Below, in pieces: positions 7,821 to 15,899 of a stretch of DNA of 44,823 nt. The position numbers and the translations under genes were made by a program. Source of the DNA: Gammaproteobacteria bacterium. GTDB taxonomy: Bacteria; Pseudomonadota; Gammaproteobacteria; HK1. The notes below the pieces were generated by a model. That model did no database searches. It worked only from the letters and a program-made list of their open reading frames with translations, and was not told where the DNA came from. Numbering within the stretch: position 1 is the first letter of the stretch; each line of letters opens with the position of its first letter. The stretch lies in contig JAJEAD010000081.1 in NCBI GenBank assembly GCA_022824305.1, forward strand, positions 1-44,823, given 5' to 3'.

Positions 7821-9095
7821 ATGTCGCTGGTCACTGCCATCTCGGGGACCTGGGCCCTCCTGCTCGGCATCGCCTTCATCATGGTGGGCAACGGCCTGCA
7901 GGGCACCCTGCTCGGCCTGCGGGCGTCGCTCGAGGGCTTTCCCGCCGCCACCACGGGGCTGGTCATGACCGGCTACTACGTCGGCTTCGTGGCGGGGTCC
8001 ACGGTCGTGCCGAAGCTGCTCCGCAACGTCGGACACATCCGCGTGTTCGCGGCGATGGCCTCTCTCGCCTCGGGCGCGGTGCTGCTGCACGGACTCTGGG
8101 TGCACCCGGTGGGATGGACCCTGTTCCGGCTGCTGACCGGATTCTGCTTCGCCGGCCTCTACGTCGTGACCGAGAGCTGGCTCAACGACGCCGCGACCAA
8201 CCGCACCCGCGGACAACTCCTGTCCGTGTACATGGTCCTGACCTTCTGCGGCATGGGCGCCGGACAGTACCTGCTGCTCGCCGCCGACCCGCAGAGCTTC
8301 GAGCTCTTCATCGTGGTGTCGCTGCTCGTCTCCGTCGCGCTGGTGCCCATCGTGCTCTCGGTGAGCCCCGCGCCCCGCTTCGAGGCCCCGGCCCACATCG
8401 GCTGGCGCGAGCTCTACGCGATGTCGCCGCTCGGAGTCGCGGGCGCGGTCATGGTGGGCATGGCGCACGCCGCGCTCTTCGCGATGACGCCGGTCTACGC
8501 GGGCCTTGTGAATCTCAGCGTGGGCCAGGTCTCGGTGCTGATGTCGGCGGCGCTCGTCGGCGGAATGGCCCTGCAGTGGCCGATCGGCTGGCTCTCGGAT
8601 CGCTTCGACCGGCGCCGGATCATCACTGTCGTGACCTTCGCGGCGGCGGCGGCAGCGCTCGCCGCGTGGTCCTTCTCCACTCTGTCGTGGTCCGCCTTCC
8701 TCGTCTTCGTCTTCCTCTTCGGGGGCGCCTGCCTGCCGCTCTACTCCCTCTGCCTGGCTCACGTCAGCGACTATCTCCGCGCGGATCAGATCGTCGCGGC
8801 GAGCGCGACCCTGGTGCTCGTGAGCGGCCTCGGCCTCTGCGCCGGACCGCTGCTCGCGAGCGCCGGGATGACCCTGCTGGGCCCGAGCGGCCTCTTCGTG
8901 TTTCTCGCCGCCGTGCACGCGGGCATCGGGGGATTCGCGTTGTACCGGATGACCTGCCGGCCCGCGCGCCCGCTCGCGGAGCAACGCCACTACGAGGCGA
9001 TATCGCCACGCACCTCTCCGATCGGGGCCGCGATCGCGATGCGACAGGTCCGCGACGCGCAGGACCGGGACCTCGCGCGCCGCAGCCGCTTCTGA
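7821..9095 (+). CDS. MFS transporter
   Basis: A 424-residue integral membrane protein with about twelve hydrophobic segments, beginning with ISGTWALLLGIAFIMVGNGLQG. A basic loop motif between helices 8 and 9 (GWLSDRFDRRR) is the classic MFS signature repeated from the 2-3 loop. The N-terminal half contains FCFAGLYVVTESWLND, which resembles the YcaD-like branch of the superfamily whose substrates are poorly known. The C-terminal 45 residues are cytoplasmic and rich in Arg. ATG 7821 is chosen because the first membrane helix starts at once and GGAG lies 9 bases upstream; the longer frame adds a low-complexity Arg/Gly-rich stretch. It points towards the methylamine genes 145 bases downstream, so it might import their substrate; that is inference from position only. 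Confidence 0.85.
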   Translation: MSLVTAISGTWALLLGIAFIMVGNGLQGTLLGLRASLEGFPAATTGLVMTGYYVGFVAGSTVVPKLLRNVGHIRVFAAMASLASGAVLLHGLWVHPVGWTLFRLLTGFCFAGLYVVTESWLNDAATNRTRGQLLSVYMVLTFCGMGAGQYLLLAADPQSFELFIVVSLLVSVALVPIVLSVSPAPRFEAPAHIGWRELYAMSPLGVAGAVMVGMAHAALFAMTPVYAGLVNLSVGQVSVLMSAALVGGMALQWPIGWLSDRFDRRRIITVVTFAAAAAALAAWSFSTLSWSAFLVFVFLFGGACLPLYSLCLAHVSDYLRADQIVAASATLVLVSGLGLCAGPLLASAGMTLLGPSGLFVFLAAVHAGIGGFALYRMTCRPARPLAEQRHYEAISPRTSPIGAAIAMRQVRDAQDRDLARRSRF

Positions 9096-9239
9096 GCCGG
9101 GACGCGAAAGCGCAGCGTGCCGCGATGACGCAACGCGGACAGGGGCTGTCGCACCCGCAAGGGTCCCCGCGGCGGAACGCAAAGGCACAATAGTCCGGGA
9201 TTCGGAGCGCCGCGCAGCGGCGACGGGGAGATCGACAGC

Positions 9240-11675
9240 ATGAAGACACAGGCACGGGTCGTCGTGATCGGCGGCGGCGTGGTCGGCGCCAGCACCCTCT
9301 ATCACCTCGCGATGAAGGGGTGGAGCGACGTGGTGCTCGTCGAGCGCCGCGAGCTCACGAGCGGTTCCACCTGGCACGCCGCCGGGCTGCTGCCCCTGTT
9401 CAACATGAGCTACTCGGTAGGCCAGATCCACAAGTACTCGGTGGCGTTCTACAAGACGCTCGAGCAGGAGACGGGGCAGGACGTGGGGTTCCGGGTCGTG
9501 GGCAACATCCGGCTCGCGACCCACCGGGATCGGATGGACGAGTACCGCCAGTACGCCGGCGTCGCGCGCACCATCGGCGTGGAGGTGAAGTTCCTGACCC
9601 CGGCCGAGGTGAAGGAGCTCTGGCCGCTCTGCGATCCCGAGGGCCTGATCGGGGCGATCGTCCACCCCGAGGACGGCTACATCCAGCCCGCCGACCTGAC
9701 CCAGGCGCTCGCCGCGGGCGCCCGTTCCCGCGGCGCCGAGATCTACCGCAATACCACCGTGACCGCCATCGAGGCGCAGCCCGGCGGCGAGTGGCGGGTT
9801 CGCACCGAGCGCGGCGACATCCTCTGCGAGCACGTAGTGAGCGCGAGCGGCAACTTCGCCCGGCGCACCGGCGCGATGGTCGGGCTCGACGTGCCGGTGA
9901 TCCCGGTCCAGCACCAGTACATCGTCACCGAGCCGCACCCGGACATCGAGGCGCGCCACGCCCGCGGCCTGCCGGAGATGGGTGTCCTGCGGGAGTCCGA
10001 CGGCTCCTGGTACATGCGCGAGGAACGCGGCGGGCTGGTGCTCGGCCCCTACGAAGCCGGCGCCCCCGCCTGCTACGTCGACGGGCCGGCCGAGGACTGC
10101 GAGTACGAGCTCTTCCCCGAGGATCTCGAGCGGCTCGAGCCGCACATCGAATCCGCGATCCGGCGCGTGCCCGCCTTCGGGGAGGTGGGGGTGAAGCAGG
10201 TCTACAACGGCGCGATCTGCTACACCCCGGACGGCAGCCCCATCATCGGACCGGCCTGGGGGCTGCGCAACTTCTGGCTGAACGAAGGGCACAGCTTCGG
10301 CATCACCGCCGCGGGAGGGGCCGGATTCCAGCTCGCGGAGTGGATCGTCGAGGGCGAGCCCACCATCGACATGCTGGGGGTGGACCCGCGCCGCTTCGGA
10401 GACTACGCGACCGGCTCCTACCTCGTCGCGAAGAACGAGGAAGCCTACCGCAACGTGTTCACCGTCCATTATCCCGACGAGGAGCGCCCGGCGGGACGGC
10501 CGCTGCGCACCGCGCCCTGCTACGAGCGCCAGAAGGCGCAGGGCGCGGTCTTCGGCCAGAAGTTCGGCTGGGAGCGCGCCAACTGGTTCGCGCCGCCGGG
10601 GACCCCGCAGGAGGACCACTGGTCGTTCCGGCGCTCGCGCTGGTTCGAGCACAGCGGCAACGAGGTGCGCAACGCGAGCGCGAACGCCGGCCTGCTCGAC
10701 ATGAGCGCCTTCGCCAAGTGCCGCGTCTCCGGCCCCGGGGCGCAGCCCTTCCTCGACCGCCTCGTCGCGAACCGCATTCCGGGCCGCTCCGGCCCGGTGC
10801 GCCTGGTCCACGCGCTGAACACCCGCGGCGGCGTGCACTCGGAGTTCACCGTGTACCGGGAGAGCGAGGAGAGCTTCTACCTGGTATCGGCCGGCGCCTT
10901 CCAGCGCCTCGACCACGACTGGATCCGGCGCCACATGCCCGACGACGGCTCGGTCCGCTTCGAGAACGTCACGAACCGCTACGGGGTACTGGTGGTGGCG
11001 GGCCCCCGCTCCCGGGAGATCCTCTCGCGGGTGTCCCCGGCATCATTCTCGAACCGCGATTTCCCCTGGCTGAGCGGCCGGTGCATCGACGTGGGGCTGG
11101 CGCCCTGCCTCGCGCTGCGCGTGAACTACGTGGGCGAGCTCGGCTGGGAGCTGCACCATCCCGTCGAGTACCAGAACCACATCTTCGACGCGCTCACCGA
11201 GGCGGGCCGCGATCTCGGACTCGGCCCCCTCGGTATCCGGGCGATGGACACGATGCGCCTGGAGAAGTCCTACCGCATGGTGGGGACCGAGCTCTCCATC
11301 GAGTACGCGGCGCTCGAATCGGGTCTCGATCGCTTCGTGCACCTCAACAAGAGCGACTTCATCGGCCGCGACGCCCTCACCCGCTGGCGCGAGCGCGGCT
11401 TCGCCAACCGCCTGGTGACCCTCGAGGTGCACGGCGTGAGCGACGCCGACGCGCTCGGCAACAACCCCATCTTCGACGGCGAGGAGCTGGTGGGACGGGC
11501 CACCGGGGGCGGCTACGGCTTCCGGGTGGGGAAGTCGCTCGCGCTCGCCATGGTGCGGCCCGCCCTGGCCGGGGTCGGCACCCGGCTGCGCATGGACATC
11601 CTCGGCGCCCTGCACGAGGTGACGGTGATTCCGGAATCGCCCTACGATCCGGACAACGAGAAGCTGCGCGCCTGA
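9240..11675 (+). CDS. GcvT-fused FAD dehydrogenase (dimethylglycine/sarcosine dehydrogenase family)
   Basis: An 811-residue two-part enzyme of the DMGDH family. Residues about 5-365 form the DAO flavin domain, with VIGGGVVGASTLYHL at residues 9-23, acidic Glu35 ending beta-2, and STWHAAG whose His46 is the predicted covalent FAD ligand. A short linker domain (about 370-425) leads to a GcvT aminomethyltransferase-type tetrahydrofolate domain (about 428-700) and its C-terminal barrel (GFRVGKSLALAMVRP). Such enzymes oxidise an N-methyl group to an iminium and channel the formaldehyde to tetrahydrofolate as methylene-THF. GGGGAG lies upstream of ATG 9240. The MttB-family gene begins 30 bases downstream on the same strand, so the two are probably one operon. 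The true substrate (dimethylglycine, sarcosine or another N-methyl compound) is not decided by sequence. Confidence 0.92.
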   Translation: MKTQARVVVIGGGVVGASTLYHLAMKGWSDVVLVERRELTSGSTWHAAGLLPLFNMSYSVGQIHKYSVAFYKTLEQETGQDVGFRVVGNIRLATHRDRMDEYRQYAGVARTIGVEVKFLTPAEVKELWPLCDPEGLIGAIVHPEDGYIQPADLTQALAAGARSRGAEIYRNTTVTAIEAQPGGEWRVRTERGDILCEHVVSASGNFARRTGAMVGLDVPVIPVQHQYIVTEPHPDIEARHARGLPEMGVLRESDGSWYMREERGGLVLGPYEAGAPACYVDGPAEDCEYELFPEDLERLEPHIESAIRRVPAFGEVGVKQVYNGAICYTPDGSPIIGPAWGLRNFWLNEGHSFGITAAGGAGFQLAEWIVEGEPTIDMLGVDPRRFGDYATGSYLVAKNEEAYRNVFTVHYPDEERPAGRPLRTAPCYERQKAQGAVFGQKFGWERANWFAPPGTPQEDHWSFRRSRWFEHSGNEVRNASANAGLLDMSAFAKCRVSGPGAQPFLDRLVANRIPGRSGPVRLVHALNTRGGVHSEFTVYRESEESFYLVSAGAFQRLDHDWIRRHMPDDGSVRFENVTNRYGVLVVAGPRSREILSRVSPASFSNRDFPWLSGRCIDVGLAPCLALRVNYVGELGWELHHPVEYQNHIFDALTEAGRDLGLGPLGIRAMDTMRLEKSYRMVGTELSIEYAALESGLDRFVHLNKSDFIGRDALTRWRERGFANRLVTLEVHGVSDADALGNNPIFDGEELVGRATGGGYGFRVGKSLALAMVRPALAGVGTRLRMDILGALHEVTVIPESPYDPDNEKLRA

Positions 11676-11705
11676 GGCCGGGAACCGGCGCGAGGATTCG
11701 ACGAC

Positions 11706-13250
11706 ATGAGCGAGAGACGTGCACGGGGGCGGACGAGGGGCGGCGCCCGGGCCGCCCGGCGAGCCGCGCGCGCCGAGAGCGCCCCCGCCCTTCCCTACAT
11801 CACCCGGAAGGTTCCGATCTACGACGTGCTCGGCGAGGAGGGCCTGAGCCTCATCGAGGAGAACGCCGAAACCATCCTCGCGGAAGTCGGCATCGAGTTT
11901 CGCGAGGATGCGGAAGCGCTGGCGCTGTGGCGCGAGGCCGGCGCCGACGTCGACGGCGAACGGGTGCGCTTTCCCCGCGGCCTGTGCCGGAAGCTCGTGC
12001 AGGACAGCGCGCCGGCGGTCTTCACCCAGCACGCGCGCAACCCCGAGCGCAGCGTGAAGATCGGGGGGCCGCACGCGGTGTTCGTACCCGCCTACGGGCC
12101 GCCCTTCGTGCGCAGCCTCGACGAAGGCCGCCGCTATGCGACGATCGAGGACTTCCGCAACTTCGTGAAGCTCGCCTACCTCTCCCCCGCCCTTCACCAC
12201 TCGGGCGGCACCCTGTGCGAGCCGGTGGACCTGCCGGTGAACAAGCGCCACCTGGACATGGTCTACAGCCACCTGCGCTACAGCGACAAGGCGCTGATGG
12301 GCTCGGTCACCGCGCCCGAACGGGCCGAGGACAGCGTGGAGATGATGAAGCGGGTGTTCGGCGCGGAGTTCGTCGAGCACAACACGGTGCTCACGAGCCT
12401 CATCAACGCCAACTCCCCGATGGTATGGGACGGCACCATGCTCGGGGCGCTGAAGGTCTACGCCCGGCACAACCAGGCCACGGTCGTGTCCCCCTTCATT
12501 CTCGCCGGCGCGATGTCGCCGGTCACCGTGGCCGGCACCTGCGCCCAGCTCTTCGCCGAGGCGCTGGCCGGCATGGCCTTCGCCCAGCTCGTGCGCCCCG
12601 GCGCGCCGGTGGTCTTCGGAACCTTCGGCAGCTCCATCTCCATGCAGTCCGGAGCGCCGACCTTCGGCACGCCGGAGCCGGGGCTCGTGCTCTTCGTCGC
12701 CGCCGCGCTCGCCCGCCGCCTCGGAGTGCCCTTCCGCAGCGGCGGCGGCCTGTGCGCGGCGAAGACCGCCGACGCCCAGGCCGCCTACGAGTCCGCGAAC
12801 ACCCTGCAGCAGGCGATGCTCGCGGGTGTCAACTTCATGCTCCACGTCGCGGGATGGCTGGAGGGCGGGCTGGTGATGGGCTACGAGAAGTTCGTCATGG
12901 ACGCGGACCAGGCGGGCATGATGCAGGTCTTCCTCCAGGGCGTGGACCTCTCCGAGAACGGCCAGGCGATGGACGCGATCCGGGAAGTGGGGCCGGGCTC
13001 GCACTTCCTCGGCTGCGCCCACACCCAGGCCAACTTCGAGAGCGCCTTCTATCGCTCCCCCGTCGCCGACAACAACAGCTTCGAGCAGTGGGAGGCGGAC
13101 GGCGCGATGGACGCCGAGCGGCGCGCCAACGCGCTGTGGAAGGGAATGCTCGAGCGCTACGAGCCGCCGCCCATCGACCCCGGGGTGGACGAGGCCTTGC
13201 AGGAGTTCATGGCAAGGCGCAAGGGCGAGATGCCCGACGCGAGCTACTGA
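11706..13250 (+). CDS. MttB-family (COG5598) methyltransferase, non-pyrrolysine type
   Basis: A 514-residue protein with the TIM-barrel sequence pattern of the trimethylamine methyltransferase family: SLIEENAETILAEVGIEF near the N-terminus, KRHLDMVYSHLRYSDKALMG, NANSPMVWDGTMLGAL and the ending LGCAHTQANFESAFYRSP. Archaeal MttB demethylates trimethylamine using pyrrolysine encoded by an in-frame TAG; here the frame is uninterrupted and ends in TGA, so it belongs to the non-pyrrolysine branch, which includes glycine betaine methyltransferase MtgB. That branch normally needs a corrinoid protein, and none is encoded in this window. The first 25 residues are a basic, Arg/Ala-rich extension. GAGG lies upstream of ATG 11706. 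Pairing with the GcvT-fused dehydrogenase 30 bases upstream suggests joint use of a quaternary or tertiary methylamine. Confidence 0.9.
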   Translation: MSERRARGRTRGGARAARRAARAESAPALPYITRKVPIYDVLGEEGLSLIEENAETILAEVGIEFREDAEALALWREAGADVDGERVRFPRGLCRKLVQDSAPAVFTQHARNPERSVKIGGPHAVFVPAYGPPFVRSLDEGRRYATIEDFRNFVKLAYLSPALHHSGGTLCEPVDLPVNKRHLDMVYSHLRYSDKALMGSVTAPERAEDSVEMMKRVFGAEFVEHNTVLTSLINANSPMVWDGTMLGALKVYARHNQATVVSPFILAGAMSPVTVAGTCAQLFAEALAGMAFAQLVRPGAPVVFGTFGSSISMQSGAPTFGTPEPGLVLFVAAALARRLGVPFRSGGGLCAAKTADAQAAYESANTLQQAMLAGVNFMLHVAGWLEGGLVMGYEKFVMDADQAGMMQVFLQGVDLSENGQAMDAIREVGPGSHFLGCAHTQANFESAFYRSPVADNNSFEQWEADGAMDAERRANALWKGMLERYEPPPIDPGVDEALQEFMARRKGEMPDASY

Positions 13251-13258
13251 ACGATTCC

Positions 13259-13273
13259 CCGGCCGCGCGCCGG
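13259..13273. terminator. short hairpin between convergent genes
   Basis: CCGGC and GCCGG, separated by five bases, form a small perfect stem in the 24-base gap between the MttB-family gene and the convergent amidohydrolase gene. The position suits a bidirectional terminator, but no T-run is present on either side. Confidence 0.25.
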
Positions 13274-13274
13274 C

Positions 13275-14762
13275 TCACTCCTCCCAGCTCTCGAAGGCGC
13301 CGGGAAACACCGCGTCGATGGGTTCGTTGTCCGGCCAGTAGTCGGCAAAACGGTCCCATGCATTGGCGCAGGAACGGCGCACGCCTTCCAGCAACTCCTC
13401 GCTGTCCCACATCAACACCCTCCCCTCTTCCACGCGGGTCCGACCCGCCACGATGACGGTGTCGATCACCTCACCGTCGCAGCATTGAATCAATGCCTTG
13501 ATCGGATCGAGGAAGGGACCGACCCGGGCCCGTTGAAAGTCGACGATCAGGATGTCGGCCTTGGCCCCGGGGGCGAGCCGGCCCAGATCATCACGTCCGA
13601 GCGCGCGCGCCCCACCCAGGGTGGCGGCGTTGAACACGTCCCGGGTGTTGACCGCCTCGAAGTCCCGGTCCGCGATTTTTCCCATCAGGGCAACGGTCTT
13701 GAGCTCGCCCAGCATGTCCTGTGGATAGGAGTCGGTGCCGATGGCAAGGTTGACTCCGGCATCCAGGTAACGTTGAAAGGACTCGAGATAGACCCCGCGC
13801 CGCGCGAACACCGTGGGGGAATGGGCCACGCTCGTGCCGGTCCCGGCGAGCAGCGCGAGATCGTCGCCCCGGGTGTAGGCAACCTGCGAGTGGCCGCTGG
13901 TGTAGAGACCGTGGCCCAGCACCACCTCCGGCCCGAGGAAGTCCAGATCGTGGAGCATGCCGACCGGCGTGCGTCCGGTATGGCGGATGGAGTCCTGGAA
14001 CTCGAGCACCGACTCGGCCAGGTGCAGGGTGATGCCGATCCCGTACTGCCGGGCCGCCGACTTGGTACGGCGAAGCAGCTCGTGGGAAGACAGGTGATAT
14101 TCGAGCGGCACCAGGATGGCGCGCACCCGGCCCTCGTAGGCGCCGTCGTACCTCTCGACGAAAGCGAGCGCCCGGTCCAGCGTGGCGAGCCCGTCGTCGG
14201 CGTGCCAGTGAATCTGATGCCGCCCGTCCTGGTCGTAATAGTGATGGGCCGAGCGCATCCCGGGCGCCATGTAGATGCGAATGCCGAGCTCGCCGGCGTG
14301 GCTCGCCAGGGGGCCGAGCTCTCCGTTCCCGCTTTCGCCTCCCAGCTCACCCCCCATTTCCACGATGGTGGTGGAACCGAATCGCAGCAGACACGACAGG
14401 CTGTAGCGGATGGCGACGTCCGCATCCTCGAAGTCGTGGAGGGTGGGGCCGTTGATCCCCTTGCTGGCGCAGTAGTTCATGAAGCCCGAGCGGAACAGGT
14501 CCGCGCGGCCGGCATCGAAGATCATGCGGTCCCCGGTGTGGGCGCCGACGTGCACGTGCGCGTTGACGAGCCCGGGTGACACGAGTTGAGCACGGGCGTC
14601 GATGGTGTGGTCCACCGGCCCTTCGTAGGACTTGCCCACGTGGGTAACAGTGTCGCCCCGGTAGACGACCACGCCGTCACGAAGAATGCGATGTCTCTCA
14701 CCGTCGAACGCGACGATCCAACCACCCTTGATCAATGTGGTAAGTGGGGTGGATTCAGGCAT
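13275..14762 (-). CDS. metal-dependent amidohydrolase (chlorohydrolase/deaminase type)
   Basis: A 495-residue member of the amidohydrolase superfamily, subtype I, related to AtzA/TrzN and the SAH/MTA deaminases. The metal ligands are visible: HxH (His69, His71), His247 in TLHLAES, His284 in LGHGLY and Asp344 in GTDSYPQ. The small beta-sandwich is built from both ends (TLIKGGWIVAFDG at the start; ADILIVDF and VIVAGRTRVEEG at the end). It would hydrolyse an amine, halide or cyclic amide from a ring or amidine compound. ATG 14762 follows GGGGAAG closely. It is convergent with the methyltransferase gene, and the AlbA_2/ParA operon lies upstream on the same strand, so its operon partners are unclear. 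Base composition looks somewhat lower in GC than genes further left. Confidence 0.88.
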   Translation of the reverse strand: MPESTPLTTLIKGGWIVAFDGERHRILRDGVVVYRGDTVTHVGKSYEGPVDHTIDARAQLVSPGLVNAHVHVGAHTGDRMIFDAGRADLFRSGFMNYCASKGINGPTLHDFEDADVAIRYSLSCLLRFGSTTIVEMGGELGGESGNGELGPLASHAGELGIRIYMAPGMRSAHHYYDQDGRHQIHWHADDGLATLDRALAFVERYDGAYEGRVRAILVPLEYHLSSHELLRRTKSAARQYGIGITLHLAESVLEFQDSIRHTGRTPVGMLHDLDFLGPEVVLGHGLYTSGHSQVAYTRGDDLALLAGTGTSVAHSPTVFARRGVYLESFQRYLDAGVNLAIGTDSYPQDMLGELKTVALMGKIADRDFEAVNTRDVFNAATLGGARALGRDDLGRLAPGAKADILIVDFQRARVGPFLDPIKALIQCCDGEVIDTVIVAGRTRVEEGRVLMWDSEELLEGVRRSCANAWDRFADYWPDNEPIDAVFPGAFESWEE

Positions 14763-14912
14763 CGACTTCCCCGACCGGTTGTTGTGGACGACTACTCATG
14801 ATAGTTGAGGCTCGAAGCGGGAGGCTGGACTACCGGCCGCCCGGCGACACAGGCGACACTATGCCGAAGCTTCGCAATCCTTCTCTGTCCGTCAACCTCG
14901 ACCTGTAAGGGG

Positions 14913-15899
14913 TCAATTTGGAGCGCGGGATCGTCGTGCGATCTCGAGGGCGAGCGCTCGGAAGTCCCGGTAACACGCCTGCACCGCATTGGCGTGGCCA
15001 CCGATGGCGCCGTCTGCCGGTCTCAGGTAGAACATCGGCTTGCGTGCTTCCTGAGCGAGCGGCATCAGGCTGCGAAGGTGCTTGAGGGTCGCGAGACAAT
15101 TGGGATCATGGTCGATGAAAGGAGAATGCGGGAGCGTTTCTCCAAGCATCAACTCACTGTATGCGTCCGGAATGCGGTCCATCCAACGTTCGTACGCATT
15201 GACCGGACGGTTCAGGCGCACCGCGTGCTGCAGCACCACATATCCAATCGGCTCCATTTTGCCTCCGGGCACGTCGAGGTCGGCCACGGGGTTACGCTGC
15301 ACCCGATCCGACCACTCCAACCGCCATCGGCGCAGCGTCGGACCAAGATTGCGGAGTCCCTGGATGGAGTAGAGATCGGGCGCCAGGGGCACGACCACGT
15401 GGTCCGCGGTGACCAGTGCGGCCCGGTTGAGGGCACCCAGGTTCGGTCCGACATCCACGAGAATCAGTTCGGCTTCCATCTCGTCTGCCGCCATGCGCAT
15501 GGCGCGCCATAGCGCCGAGAGCACACGAAATGCGCGAGGCCTCCGGTCGAGGCAGTCCGGCCACTGACTGGAGAGTTCGTCCTCGGCCCCGGACAGCAGC
15601 ATGTCGCCGGCGACCAGCCCGATGCCCGCATCCGGTTCCACTACCCGCGGAGTGGCGACGTCACCGGTGCCTTCGAGCAGGGGCCGGAGCGCGCCGTAGA
15701 TGGTTTCTCCTTCTCCATCCTGCGTCCAAAGCGCCTCCAGCTCGTCGTCATCCAGAAACATGCTGGTGAGATTCGCTTGCGGGTCGAGATCCGCCACCAG
15801 AATGTTGTAGTCCAGCTCGGCGAACATCCAGGCGAGATGGTAGACGAGCGAAGTCTTGCCGACGCCCACCCTGTTGTTGAATACCGCGATACAGTTCAT
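14913..15899 (-). CDS. ParA/MinD-like ATPase with altered Walker A motif
   Basis: A 328-residue P-loop ATPase of the ParA/SIMIBI class. The P-loop is FNNRVGVGKTSL (residues 7-18): Lys15 of the core loop is present, but the deviant signature lysine of ParA (KGGVGKT) is Arg10, and the next glycine is Val11. The A' box DLDPQAN (37-43) and the Walker B aspartate Asp149 (LILVDVGPN) are intact. The region after A' (SMFLDDDELEALW) and SSQWPDCLDR belong to a sub-family I recall as chromosomal, widespread and of unknown role. Its start overlaps the end of the AlbA_2 gene by four bases (ATGA), so translation is coupled. No ParB gene or evident parS site is near, so plasmid or chromosome partition is unlikely. 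A role as regulator or effector in a defence-like pair is inference. Confidence 0.85.
   Translation of the reverse strand: MNCIAVFNNRVGVGKTSLVYHLAWMFAELDYNILVADLDPQANLTSMFLDDDELEALWTQDGEGETIYGALRPLLEGTGDVATPRVVEPDAGIGLVAGDMLLSGAEDELSSQWPDCLDRRPRAFRVLSALWRAMRMAADEMEAELILVDVGPNLGALNRAALVTADHVVVPLAPDLYSIQGLRNLGPTLRRWRLEWSDRVQRNPVADLDVPGGKMEPIGYVVLQHAVRLNRPVNAYERWMDRIPDAYSELMLGETLPHSPFIDHDPNCLATLKHLRSLMPLAQEARKPMFYLRPADGAIGGHANAVQACYRDFRALALEIARRSRAPN

Noticed and set aside
9096..9239. Glycine riboswitch before the GcvT-fused dehydrogenase
   Set aside because: The conserved glycine-aptamer core elements are not visible and the 144-base gap is too short for a tandem aptamer plus expression platform.
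6231..10934. Very long minus-strand open frame of about 1570 codons
   Set aside because: Only its left end (6231-7448) shows a real protein family. The rest runs antisense to the MFS and dehydrogenase genes and is an Arg/Gly/Ala-rich shadow typical of high-GC DNA.
11706..13250. Pyrrolysine readthrough in the MttB-family gene
   Set aside because: The reading frame has no internal TAG and ends in TGA, so no pyrrolysine is encoded.
14913..15899. Partition (ParA/ParB) locus or origin-proximal par genes
   Set aside because: There is no ParB gene, no clustered parS-like repeats, and the signature lysine is replaced.
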